Assembly (NCBI RefSeq): GCF_000960995.1
Contig: NZ_CP009435.1
Coordinates: 2,852,001-2,916,000, forward strand
Reading direction: 5' to 3'
Source: Burkholderia glumae LMG 2196 = ATCC 33617
GTDB lineage: Bacteria > Pseudomonadota > Gammaproteobacteria > Burkholderiales > Burkholderiaceae
Length of the DNA: 64,000 nucleotides
Shown here piece after piece: positions 1 through 9,076 of this stretch (positions within the stretch are counted from its first letter, which is position 1; every line of letters begins with the position of its first letter). The notes beneath the pieces are model-generated. The model worked only from the letters and a program-made list of their open reading frames with translations, made no database searches and was not told where the DNA came from. A program made the translations under genes and the position numbers.

Positions 1-1
1 C

Positions 2-577
2 GCGGCGCTGTTCCTCGGCGCCTACGCGCTGGCCCTGCATCAGGCCAGCGGCGAGCCGCTCGTCAACGTCGGCCTCGCCACCATGAACCGCACGCCGGAC
101 ACGCTGCTGGACGTCGGCCTGCACACCAACACGGTGGTGCTGCCGATCGCGCTGGATCCGGCCGCGCGCCTGGATGCCTTCGTCGAGCGCATGACCGGCG
201 AGCTGTTCGCGATCTACGAATACGCCGACGTGCCGTTCGAGGCGGTCGCGAGCCGGCTGGTGGCCGATGCCTCGCTCGGCCGCACGCCGGTGTTCCAGAC
301 CTTCTTCAACTTCATCGACCGCTCGATGTATGCGTTCTCGATGGCCGGCCTGCCGGTGCACGAGATTCCGCTGCGGCCGACCGGATCGAAGTTCGAGCTG
401 TCGCTGGAGGTCAACGACTTCGGCACCTCGACCGAACTGTTTCTCGAATACAGCCACGACGTGCTCGACGCGGCGGCCATCGACGATTTCGCAGCCGAAC
501 TGATGCGGATCCTGCTCGATTGCGTGCATGCGCCGGACACCACGATCGGGCAACTCACGCTCACCACGCAACCTTGA
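2..577 (+). CDS. NRPS, C-terminal end of a condensation domain (partial, runs off the left edge)
   Basis: The frame is open from base 2 to the TGA at 575-577 and has no credible start inside the window, so this is the 3' end of a larger gene. The roughly 190 visible residues match the second half of an NRPS condensation domain, including the stretch HTNTVVLPI followed by DVPFEAV, the usual C-domain latch and floor region. The protein ends about 20 residues after the domain, so it finishes in a C domain with no carrier protein behind it, which is unusual. It may pass its chain to the PKS encoded 7 bp downstream, or it may be a free-standing C domain. The next gene's Shine-Dalgarno (ttgagga) overlaps this stop, so the two are co-transcribed. 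Confidence 0.85.
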   Translation, partial: AALFLGAYALALHQASGEPLVNVGLATMNRTPDTLLDVGLHTNTVVLPIALDPAARLDAFVERMTGELFAIYEYADVPFEAVASRLVADASLGRTPVFQTFFNFIDRSMYAFSMAGLPVHEIPLRPTGSKFELSLEVNDFGTSTELFLEYSHDVLDAAAIDDFAAELMRILLDCVHAPDTTIGQLTLTTQP

Positions 578-584
578 GGACACC

Positions 585-3500
585 ATGGAACAGGTGGCAT
601 TGATCGGCGCCCGGCTGAGGCTGCCGGGCGCCGACGGCATCGACGCCTTCTGGCGCAACATCATCGAGGGCCGCGACTGCATCAGCACGCTGTCCGACGC
701 GGCGCTGCGCGAGGCGGGCGTCGACGCGGCGCTGTCGTCCCGGGCCGAGTACGTGCGGCGCGCCGGCGTGCTCGACGATATCGATCGCTTCGACTATCGC
801 TTCTTCGGCTATACGTTTCGCGAGGCGCAGGCGATCGACCCGCAGCAGCGCGTGCTGCTGAGCCTCGCGCACCAGCTGCTCGAGCAGGTGGGAGCGGCCA
901 CCCGCGAGGTGGGCGTATTCGCCTCGGTCGGCTTTGCCCATTACCTGCTGAACAACCTGAGCGGGCATCCGCCCGGCAGCCTCGCGCTCGCCGACGTGGT
1001 CTTCGGCAACAGCGGCGATTGCGCCGCCACCCGCATCGCCTACAAGCTCGACCTGCACGGCCCGGCGATGTCGATCCAGTCCGGCTGCTCGTCCTCGCTG
1101 CTGGCGCTGCACAATGCGCGCGTGGCGATCCTGACCGGGCAGTGCCGGATGGCACTGGTGGGCGCCGCGGCGATCCACACGCCGCAGCACGCCGGCTATC
1201 TGTATCAGCGTGACGGCGTGCTGGCCAAGGACGGCGTCTGCCGCCCGTTCGACGCGGCCGCGAGCGGCACCGTGTTCACCAACGGCGCGGTGGTTCTGGC
1301 GCTCAAGGCCCTGTCCGACGCACGGCGCGACGGCGATCCGATCCTCGCGGTGATCCGGGGCTCGGCGGTCAACAACGACGGTGCCCGCAAGTCGGGCTAC
1401 ACCGCGCCGAGCGTGGCCGGGCAGGCCGATGCGATTCGTCGTGCCTACCAGCGCAGCGGCATCGATCCGGCCACCATCGGCTATCTGGAAACGCACGGCA
1501 CCGGCACCACGCTCGGCGATCCGATCGAATTCCGCGCGCTGCGCGACGCCTATGGCGAGACGAGCGGCGAGGGCAGGCAGGCCCATTGCGCGCTCGGCTC
1601 GGTCAAGGCGAACATCGGCCACACCGATGTCGCGGCCGGCCTGGCGGGCGTGCTGAAGGCCGCGCTGTGCCTGACGCATCGGATCCGCGCGCCGCTGGCC
1701 GGCTTCACCGCGCCGAACCCGGAGCTGACGCTGGCGGGCTCGCCGTTCTACGTCCCCACGCGCGCCGAGCCGTGGCCCGACACCCCCGGCACGCCGCGCC
1801 GCGCCGCGGTCAGCGCGCTCGGCGTGGGCGGCAGCAACGCCCACGTGATCATCGAGCAGGTGCCCGAACCCGAGCCGGCCGGCCGTGTCGACAACGGACC
1901 GCTGCTGCTTTCGGCGCGCACGCCGCAGGCACTCGACACGATCGAGCGCGCCAGCCGGGAGGCGCTTGACGCCGGCACGCTGCCGCCGGGCGACGCGCGC
2001 TACACCTCGCAGCTGTTCCGGCGGCACCATGCGGAACGGCGCGCGCTGGTGTTCGGCGCGGCCGCGCCCGCCCGCCTGAGGGCCGACGCCGACTGGCGCC
2101 ATGCGGGGGTCGTGCTGCTGTTTCCGGGGCAGGGCACCCAATACGCCGGCATGGGACGCGAATTGCATGCGCGCGGCGGCCGGTTCCGCGACCTGTTCGA
2201 TGCCTGCGCGGCCCGCTTTGTCGCGGCCGGTTGCCACGATCCGCGCGCGCAGCTGAATGCGCAAGAGGCGGCGCTGCGCGATACCGCCGTGTTGCAGCCG
2301 TATCTGTTCACGCTCGAATACGCGCTCGGCATGCTGCTGATCGAGATGGGCCTGCCGGTGGTCGCCGCGGCCGGTCACAGCCTCGGCGAATACGTGGCCG
2401 CGACGCTCGCCGGCGTATTCGAGCTCGACGATGCCGTGCGGATCGTCGGCGCACGCGCGCGGATCATGAGCCGCGCGCCGCGCGGCGCGATGCTCGCGGT
2501 GCTGTGCGACGAGGCGCGCGTAGCCGGATTCGTCGGCCCCGAGGTATCGCTTTGCACCGTCAACAGCGAGACCTCGTGCGTGCTCGGCGGCACCGAGGCG
2601 GCCATCGACGCGCTGGCCGGGCGGCTTGCCGAGGCCGGGCTGGCCAGCGTGCGGCTGCCGACCTCGCACGCCTTCCATTCGCATCTGATGGCGGCCAGCA
2701 GCCTCGAGTTCGCCGCGGCGTTCGACGCCGTCACGTTGCACCCGCCGCGCTTTCCGATCGCGGCCAATCTCGACGGGCGCGCGGATCGCCCCGAGCGCTT
2801 CGCGACGCGCGATTACTGGATCGACCACTTGCGCGGCACGGTGAGGTTTCGCGACTGCCTCGCCACGCTGGCCGGCCAGGTGCCGTTCGGCGCCTGGATC
2901 GAGGCGGGGCCCGGCAAGTCGCTCGTCAACGCGCTGGCGCGCGCCTTGCCGGCCGAGGCCGCGTCGTTCTCCACCTTGCTGCCCGGCGCCGAGGCCGTGA
3001 CCGTCGACACGCTGCTCGGGCAATGCTGGGTCAACGGAATGGAGATCGACTGGCTGCCGCTGTACGGCGAATCGCGCGGCAAGGTCGTGCCGCTGCCCCC
3101 GCATCCGCTGGACGAGGTGCGCTGCTGGATCGACGCACCGGCCGCACGCCGTGCGGCGGACGCGGCGCCCGCGGCCTATCGCAAGCAGGACGATCTGGAC
3201 GCCTGGCTCTACGAGCACGAATGGGCCGAGGCGGCGCCGGCCCGGCACGCCGCGGCCGATCACGCGGCGCGCGCGGACGAGGCGCCGCTGCTGCTGATCG
3301 GCGACGGCGGCGAATTCGCGAGCCGGCTGGCGCGGCGGCTCGCGCGCCATGCGCGGCTCAGCGTGCTTGACGATTTCGTTGCAGACCAGCCCGCCGCCGG
3401 TTTCGAGGCCCGTCTCGCCGCATTCGCCGCCGCCGCGCCGCAGGCTCCGGGTGGCGGGGAGGCCCGCCCCGGCCAGCCGCCGCGCCGCGTCTGGCGCGTG

Positions 3501-5084
3501 CTGGTGGCGTTGCCGCCGCCGGTGGACGGCCAGCGTGATCCGATCGCCGCGATGCTGCTGCTGCAAGGCCGGCTCGGCGCCCTGCGCGCCGTGCTGCCAG
3601 GCAGGCTCGACGTCACGCTCGTCGCGCTGACGCCGGCATCCGGCGAACCGTGCGCGGCGCACGCCTGGATCGACGGCTTCGCCACCGTGGCGCAGCAGGA
3701 ATTCACGCGGCTGCGGTGCCGCACGCTGCAAGTCGAGCCCGCGGCGCTGGACGGCGAGTCCGGCACGGCTGCCGGCGCCGCTGCCGCGCGCGACCGGCTT
3801 GCCGAGGCCTGCCTCGACGAGACAGGGCGCTTCCTGCGGGTGGACGCCGGGCGGCTGCTCGAACGCCGGCTGCGGCGCGGCGCTTCCGCTGCGCCGCAGG
3901 CCGCTCGCGCGCCGCGCTCGGTGCTGGTGGTGGGGGGCGCCGGCAACGTCGGGATGGTCTACGCGGCGTTCTTCGCCAGCGTGGCCGGCGCCGACGTGGC
4001 GATCGTCAGCCGTGGCGCCACCCGCGTGGCCGCCGCCTTGAACGATCCGGGCGCCGCCTCGGACCCGGCATTGCGGCGCCGGCACGGCCTGTATGGGCGA
4101 ATGGTGCAGGCCGGCCACCGGATCCGCTTCATCGACGCCGACGCAACCGATCCGGTCGCGCTCGAACACGCCGCGCGCGAGGCCGAGCAGGCTTTCGGCT
4201 CGCTCGATCTGATCGTGCATGCGGCCGGCGCGCCGACCGACATGCACTATCGCGCCTTCAACGACACCGACCACGCCTACCTGCACGCGCTGATCGCCCC
4301 CAAGCTCGCGGTCTGCGCCAACCTGCACGCGCTGACGCGCCGGCTGGCGGTGTCGCGCGTGATGGTGGTCTCGTCGATCTCGGCCACGCTCGGCGGGATC
4401 GGCCTGTACGGCTACGCGGCCTCGCACTCGCTGCTCAATGCCTATGCACGCTCGGCGAGCAGCGCGAGTTGTGCCTGGAGCGTGATCGACTGGGACGCCT
4501 GGGCCTTCTTCAAGGACACGCGCGAGGACGGCAACGCCGACATCGGTATCGATCACTACGCGATCAGCGAGGAGGAGGGGCTCGCGGTGCTCGGCCGGCT
4601 CGCCGCGCTGGGCTGGCCTGCGCACGTGGTGGTGGCCAGCGGCGATCTGCTCGGCCGCTACCGCAACTGGGTGCTCGGCGAGCGCGACGACGCGGCGCCG
4701 GCCGCGGTCGAGCTGGCGCCGCGCCCGCCGCTCAAGGACGAACTGGTGCCGCCGCGCAACGAGGTGGAGCGCGTGCTGGCCGCGCTGTGGAGCGAATGCG
4801 TGGGCGTGCAGCCGGTGGGCATCCGCGACAACTTCTTCGAACTGGGCGGCCATTCGCTGATCGCGCTGAAGCTGGTGGAGGGCATCAATCAGGCGCTCGA
4901 CTGGGATCTGGCCGCGATCGACATGTTCCGCTTCCCGACCATCGAGCGGCTGGCCGAAGCCCAGGCCCCGCGCTCGCCCCCGGAACCGGAGCCCGCACGC
5001 ACGGGCGCAGCGCCGGCCCCCGCACGCCGCCGGCACGACTATTACCAATCCAGGAAACTTAGCATGGAGTCGCAAAGTGAGTGA
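585..5084 (+). CDS. Type I PKS module: KS-AT-KR-ACP
   Basis: 1499 aa. The ATG at 585 was chosen over upstream codons because gagga lies 5 bases before it and the KS begins at once. Visible domains are a KS (about 1-425; Cys168 in GCSSS, ETHGTGT, NIGHTD); an AT (about 510-810; Ser599 in GHSLGE, with HAFH, the usual malonyl-CoA signature); a KR with its structural half (about 870-1330; GGAGNVG nucleotide site); and an ACP (Ser1424 in GGHSL). The KR keeps Lys, Ser and Tyr, but the Asn four residues after the Tyr is His (YAASH), so its activity is uncertain. There is no LDD motif, which would suggest A-type stereochemistry if the domain is active. This is the only intact AT in the window. The gene overlaps the next PKS by 8 bp. 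Confidence 0.93.
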   Translation: MEQVALIGARLRLPGADGIDAFWRNIIEGRDCISTLSDAALREAGVDAALSSRAEYVRRAGVLDDIDRFDYRFFGYTFREAQAIDPQQRVLLSLAHQLLEQVGAATREVGVFASVGFAHYLLNNLSGHPPGSLALADVVFGNSGDCAATRIAYKLDLHGPAMSIQSGCSSSLLALHNARVAILTGQCRMALVGAAAIHTPQHAGYLYQRDGVLAKDGVCRPFDAAASGTVFTNGAVVLALKALSDARRDGDPILAVIRGSAVNNDGARKSGYTAPSVAGQADAIRRAYQRSGIDPATIGYLETHGTGTTLGDPIEFRALRDAYGETSGEGRQAHCALGSVKANIGHTDVAAGLAGVLKAALCLTHRIRAPLAGFTAPNPELTLAGSPFYVPTRAEPWPDTPGTPRRAAVSALGVGGSNAHVIIEQVPEPEPAGRVDNGPLLLSARTPQALDTIERASREALDAGTLPPGDARYTSQLFRRHHAERRALVFGAAAPARLRADADWRHAGVVLLFPGQGTQYAGMGRELHARGGRFRDLFDACAARFVAAGCHDPRAQLNAQEAALRDTAVLQPYLFTLEYALGMLLIEMGLPVVAAAGHSLGEYVAATLAGVFELDDAVRIVGARARIMSRAPRGAMLAVLCDEARVAGFVGPEVSLCTVNSETSCVLGGTEAAIDALAGRLAEAGLASVRLPTSHAFHSHLMAASSLEFAAAFDAVTLHPPRFPIAANLDGRADRPERFATRDYWIDHLRGTVRFRDCLATLAGQVPFGAWIEAGPGKSLVNALARALPAEAASFSTLLPGAEAVTVDTLLGQCWVNGMEIDWLPLYGESRGKVVPLPPHPLDEVRCWIDAPAARRAADAAPAAYRKQDDLDAWLYEHEWAEAAPARHAAADHAARADEAPLLLIGDGGEFASRLARRLARHARLSVLDDFVADQPAAGFEARLAAFAAAAPQAPGGGEARPGQPPRRVWRVLVALPPPVDGQRDPIAAMLLLQGRLGALRAVLPGRLDVTLVALTPASGEPCAAHAWIDGFATVAQQEFTRLRCRTLQVEPAALDGESGTAAGAAAARDRLAEACLDETGRFLRVDAGRLLERRLRRGASAAPQAARAPRSVLVVGGAGNVGMVYAAFFASVAGADVAIVSRGATRVAAALNDPGAASDPALRRRHGLYGRMVQAGHRIRFIDADATDPVALEHAAREAEQAFGSLDLIVHAAGAPTDMHYRAFNDTDHAYLHALIAPKLAVCANLHALTRRLAVSRVMVVSSISATLGGIGLYGYAASHSLLNAYARSASSASCAWSVIDWDAWAFFKDTREDGNADIGIDHYAISEEEGLAVLGRLAALGWPAHVVVASGDLLGRYRNWVLGERDDAAPAAVELAPRPPLKDELVPPRNEVERVLAALWSECVGVQPVGIRDNFFELGGHSLIALKLVEGINQALDWDLAAIDMFRFPTIERLAEAQAPRSPPEPEPARTGAAPAPARRRHDYYQSRKLSMESQSE

Positions 5085-8000
5085 TCTTGACATCGCCATC
5101 ATCGGCATGAGCGGCGCATTCCCCGGTGCCGCCGACGTGCGCGAATTCTGGCGCAACCTCGAGGCCGGGCGCTGCTCGCTGGAACGCTATGACGAGCAGG
5201 AATTGCTCGCGGCGGGGATCGATCCCGCGCATCTGCGCGCGCCGAACTACGTGCCGGTCGGCGGCCGGCTGCGCGACATCGAATACTTCGACAACGCGTT
5301 CTTCGGCATCAGCAACCACGACGCGCGGCTGATGGACCCCCAGCAGCGCGTGTTCCTGCAGCTCGCCTGGCACGCGTTCGAGGACGCGGGTTTCGTACCG
5401 GGCGTCGATCCGGGCCGGGTCGGCGTGTATGCCGGGGTGAGCCTGAACAGCTATCTGCACTCGGTGGTGTTCCGCTCCGAGGCGGTCGATCTCGACCGGG
5501 ACGGCCAGAGCATCCTGTTCGGCAACCTGAGCGACTACCTGACTACGCGCCTGTCGTACCTGCTCGACCTGAAAGGGCCGAGCGTGAACATCCAGACCGC
5601 CTGCTCGACCTCGCTGGTGGCGATCCACGCCGGCTGCCAGGATCTGCTCAGCTATCAGGCCGATCTCGCGCTGGCGGGCGCGGTGTCGATCAACGTGCCG
5701 AACACGCGCGGCTACCTGTACAGCCAGGACAGCTTCTTCTCGCCGGACGGGCAGGTGCGCGCCTTCGACGAACGCGCAGTGGGCACCGTGTTCAGCAACG
5801 GCGCCGGGCTGGTGGTGCTCAAGCGCCTGGCCGACGCGCTGCGCGATCGCGACCAGATCTACGCCGTGCTCAAGGGCAGCGCGGTCAACAACGACGGCGG
5901 CGACAAGGTCGGCTACGCGGCACCGAGCGTATCGGGCCAGCGTGCCGTGATTCGCGATGCGCTCGCGGCGGCCGGCGTGGGCTGCGCGCAGATCCAGTAC
6001 GTCGAGGCGCACGGCACCGGCACCTCGCTCGGCGACCCGATCGAGATCGCCGCGCTGACCGACGCTTACGCCGCCGAGGCAAGCGAGCGTGACGCACGGA
6101 CGACGAAATGCGCGATCGGCTCGGTCAAGTCCAATATCGGGCATATCGACGTGGCGGCCGGCGCGGCGGGCGTGATCAAGACCGCGCTGGCCCTGCGGCA
6201 TCGGTGGCTGCCGGCCTCGCTCGGCTTCGAGACCGCCAACCCGCGCCTGAACCTGGCGCGGGGGCCGTTCGAGGTCAACGCCGAGGGCCGCGAGTGGCGC
6301 TCCGACATGCCGCGGCTTGCCGCCGTCAGCAGCTTCGGCATCGGCGGCACCAACGCGCACGCGATCCTGGCCGAGGCGCCTCCCCTCGAGCCGCTGCCGG
6401 CCACGCGCGCGGCCTATTGCCTGACGCTGTCGGCGCGCAGCGCCGAGGCGCTGGAGGCGCTGCGCCTGGCCTATCTGGGCCGGCTGAACGGCGCGGAGCC
6501 GCCGCCCTTCGCCGATCTCTGCTACACCACCAACGTCGGGCGCAAGGCCTTCGCGCACCGGCTCGCGGTGGTGGCGGGCGACGCGGCCGAGGCCGCCGAC
6601 GAACTGGCGGTGGCCGCCCCGCACATCTGGCAGGGCGAGCGGCACCGGCTGCTGGTGGCGACCGTGTCGAACGATCCCGAGGCGACCTGGCGCGCGATCC
6701 GCGCACGCGAGGCTGGCAGCCTGGCGGGCCTCGACGCGTATGCGCCGCCCGACCGGATCGCCGCCTACGCGCTGCTGCTGGTCGCGCGGCTGCGCGGGCT
6801 CGGCGTGGACGCCCATCCTCAGCCGCACCCGGTGCTGCCCGCGGCGCTGGCCGCGACCGTCGGCGACGCGCTCGCCGACGTGCTGGCCGGCCATGCCGTC
6901 GAACCGACGCCCACCGACTACCTGCTCACGCTCGACGGCGCCGCGCGGCTGCCGCTGCATGGCCGCGTGGTCGAACTGGGCGCACCCTCGCTCGACGACG
7001 CCTTCCTCACCCGCCTGCTCGGCGTGGCCTGGCAGGCCGGCGTGCCGGTGGACTGGCGCGCGGCGCACGCGGGGGAGCCGCGCCGCAAGGTCTCCCTGCC
7101 GGGCTACGCGTTCGCGAGGACGGTGCAGTGGCTGCCGGTCAGCAGCGAGGCCGAGCGGCGCAACAGCAAGATCGACGACATCGGCCAGTGGTTCTATAAG
7201 CCGACCTGGCGCGAGACCGCGGCGCTCGCCGCGGGCACGCAGCGCGTCGAGGCGTTTCGCGACGCGCCGGTGCTGGTGTTTGCGCCGAGCCGCGAGGCCC
7301 GGCTCGCCGCCCCCTGGGCGGATGCGGCACGCTGCACCTATGTCGTGCCCGGCACGGGCTTCGCGGCGATCGACGCACACACCTTCGCGATCGATCCGGC
7401 CCGCGAGGACGACTACCGGCAACTGCTCGACGCGCTCGCCGCGGGCGCCGGCCTGCCGCGCTACGTGGTACACGCGTGGCTCACCCCCGAGGCGGACTGG
7501 GACGGCACGCCCGCGCGTTTCGCCGAGCACCAGACGCCGGGCCTCTTCAGCCTGATCTATCTGGCACGCACGCTGAACCTCGCGACGCTCGGCACCGGCT
7601 CGTGCTCGGTGTTGGTGGCCGCCTCGCAACTGGTAGCGCTCTCGCCCGGCGAGGCGCTGCATCCCGACAAGGCGACCGTGCTGGGCATCAGCCGCACGCT
7701 CCAGAAGGAGTATGCGTTCATCGACTGCCGGATCGTCGACGTGGCGGCGCGCGAGCTGTTCACCGCCAGCCCGTCGGCGGCTCGCCTCGGGCTCGAATTC
7801 CTCGAGCCGCTGACGGCCGCCAACGAGATCGTCGCGCTGCGTCACGGGCGGCGCTGGCAGAGCGTCTACGAGCGCTTCGCGGTGCCGGCCGAATGCGCCC
7901 CGCAAGTGGCGGCCGAGGGCCTCTACGTGGTGTTCGGCGGGCTCGGCGAACTGGGCCTGAGCGTGGCCGACTATCTGGCGAGCCGGGCGGCCTGCACCAT

Positions 8001-9039
8001 CCTGCTGCTGAACTCGTCGCGCTTCGTGCCGCGTGAGCAATGGGACGCGTGGCTCGCCGAGCACGGCGCGGAGCATCCGTATTCGCGCAAGATCGAGCGC
8101 ATTCGCGCGATGGAACGCCGTGGCGCGACGGTGTGCATCGAGCGTTGCGACATCACCGACGCGCAGGCCCTGGGCGCCACGCTCGACGCGGCACGCGCGC
8201 GCCACGGCGCGATCCACAGCGTGATCCATGCGGCCGGCCGCGTGGAGAACGGCATGATCGACAACAAGGACATCGCCCATTTCGATACGGTGTTCGCGGC
8301 CAAGGTGTACGGCACCTACCACCTGCTCGCCTATCTGAGGCGGCATCCCGTCACCAAGCTGATTCTCTGCTCGAGCATGAACTCGATCATCGGCGGGCTC
8401 GGCCAGATCGACAACGCGGCGGCCAATGCCTTTGTCGACGCGATCGCGCAGACCGGCCTCGCGGCCGAGCTCGGCGACGTGTGCTCGACCAACTGGGGGG
8501 CCGTCAACGCCGAACGGCTGACGCGCCCGAACGTGCTGCCGCAGTTCGCCGACCTGAGCCGCGAGCATATGCGCAACCACATGACCGAGCAGGAGATCGC
8601 CGCCGTCTACGATCGCATCCTGCACTGGAATTTCGGCCCCCGGCTGGTGATCTCGACGATCGACTTCGATTCGGTGCTGGAGCACTGGGGCGAGGTTAGC
8701 AAGGTCACCGAGCTGGCGCGGCTGCGAGACGTCGCGCAGGAGGCCGGGACGCGCGCCGGCGAGGACGACGGCCAGGTCTACCGCTCCGACCTGCACCGCT
8801 TCGTCGAGCGCAGCTGGGCGGCCATCCTCGGCGCGCCACGACTCGGCTGGGACGACGTGCTGCTGGAGCAGGGCGCCCATTCGCTGAGCGCGGTGCAGTT
8901 CGTCTCGATGATCAAGGATCGCTATCAGATCGGCCTGCACGCGATGATCATCTACGAGATCCGGACGCTCGGCCTGCTCGTCGAGCATATCGAAGCGAAG
9001 CTGCTGGAGCGCGACGCGCAGCTCGCCGTCAATCAATGA
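5077..9039 (+). CDS. Type I PKS module lacking a functional AT: KS-(AT remnant)-KR-ACP
   Basis: 1320 aa, starting at a GTG that overlaps the upstream stop, with ggag 7 bases ahead. The KS (about 1-425) has the full triad: Cys176 in TACSTS, EAHGTGT and NIGHID. Where an AT would follow, about 260 residues keep the KS-AT linker and the post-AT linker (LPGYAFARTVQW) but have no GHSxG or HAFH motif. This is a degenerate AT or docking remnant. The KR (about 700-1160) keeps GGLGELG, Lys and Ser, but the catalytic Tyr is Asn (QIDNAAAN), so the KR is probably inactive. The ACP serine is Ser1269 in GAHSL. Extender units must come from the AT of the preceding protein acting in trans or from a separate AT outside the window. 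Confidence 0.9.
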   Translation: MSDLDIAIIGMSGAFPGAADVREFWRNLEAGRCSLERYDEQELLAAGIDPAHLRAPNYVPVGGRLRDIEYFDNAFFGISNHDARLMDPQQRVFLQLAWHAFEDAGFVPGVDPGRVGVYAGVSLNSYLHSVVFRSEAVDLDRDGQSILFGNLSDYLTTRLSYLLDLKGPSVNIQTACSTSLVAIHAGCQDLLSYQADLALAGAVSINVPNTRGYLYSQDSFFSPDGQVRAFDERAVGTVFSNGAGLVVLKRLADALRDRDQIYAVLKGSAVNNDGGDKVGYAAPSVSGQRAVIRDALAAAGVGCAQIQYVEAHGTGTSLGDPIEIAALTDAYAAEASERDARTTKCAIGSVKSNIGHIDVAAGAAGVIKTALALRHRWLPASLGFETANPRLNLARGPFEVNAEGREWRSDMPRLAAVSSFGIGGTNAHAILAEAPPLEPLPATRAAYCLTLSARSAEALEALRLAYLGRLNGAEPPPFADLCYTTNVGRKAFAHRLAVVAGDAAEAADELAVAAPHIWQGERHRLLVATVSNDPEATWRAIRAREAGSLAGLDAYAPPDRIAAYALLLVARLRGLGVDAHPQPHPVLPAALAATVGDALADVLAGHAVEPTPTDYLLTLDGAARLPLHGRVVELGAPSLDDAFLTRLLGVAWQAGVPVDWRAAHAGEPRRKVSLPGYAFARTVQWLPVSSEAERRNSKIDDIGQWFYKPTWRETAALAAGTQRVEAFRDAPVLVFAPSREARLAAPWADAARCTYVVPGTGFAAIDAHTFAIDPAREDDYRQLLDALAAGAGLPRYVVHAWLTPEADWDGTPARFAEHQTPGLFSLIYLARTLNLATLGTGSCSVLVAASQLVALSPGEALHPDKATVLGISRTLQKEYAFIDCRIVDVAARELFTASPSAARLGLEFLEPLTAANEIVALRHGRRWQSVYERFAVPAECAPQVAAEGLYVVFGGLGELGLSVADYLASRAACTILLLNSSRFVPREQWDAWLAEHGAEHPYSRKIERIRAMERRGATVCIERCDITDAQALGATLDAARARHGAIHSVIHAAGRVENGMIDNKDIAHFDTVFAAKVYGTYHLLAYLRRHPVTKLILCSSMNSIIGGLGQIDNAAANAFVDAIAQTGLAAELGDVCSTNWGAVNAERLTRPNVLPQFADLSREHMRNHMTEQEIAAVYDRILHWNFGPRLVISTIDFDSVLEHWGEVSKVTELARLRDVAQEAGTRAGEDDGQVYRSDLHRFVERSWAAILGAPRLGWDDVLLEQGAHSLSAVQFVSMIKDRYQIGLHAMIIYEIRTLGLLVEHIEAKLLERDAQLAVNQ

Positions 9040-9052
9040 TCCCAAACATGGC

Positions 9053-9076
9053 AGTCCATTCAGAGAGAGCCGTGCA
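9053..9076 (+). promoter_or_regulatory. Ribosome-binding leader with GA repeat, before the NRPS gene
   Basis: A short leader ending in gagagagccgtgcaATG supplies a GA-rich Shine-Dalgarno for the ATG at 9077. Almost the same string (gagagagccgtg) recurs at 14869-14882 before the CmlA-like gene, where its gtg is itself the start codon. Confidence 0.5.

Noticed and set aside
6430..7130. A possible AT domain in the second PKS.
   Set aside because: No GHSxG nucleophile and no HAFH/YASH motif; only linker-like remnants remain.
561..9045. Two very long open frames on the minus strand (561-5156 and 5059-9045).
   Set aside because: They are antisense to PKS genes with full domain motifs, are Arg/Gln/His-rich, show no domain, and arise from the third-position GC bias.
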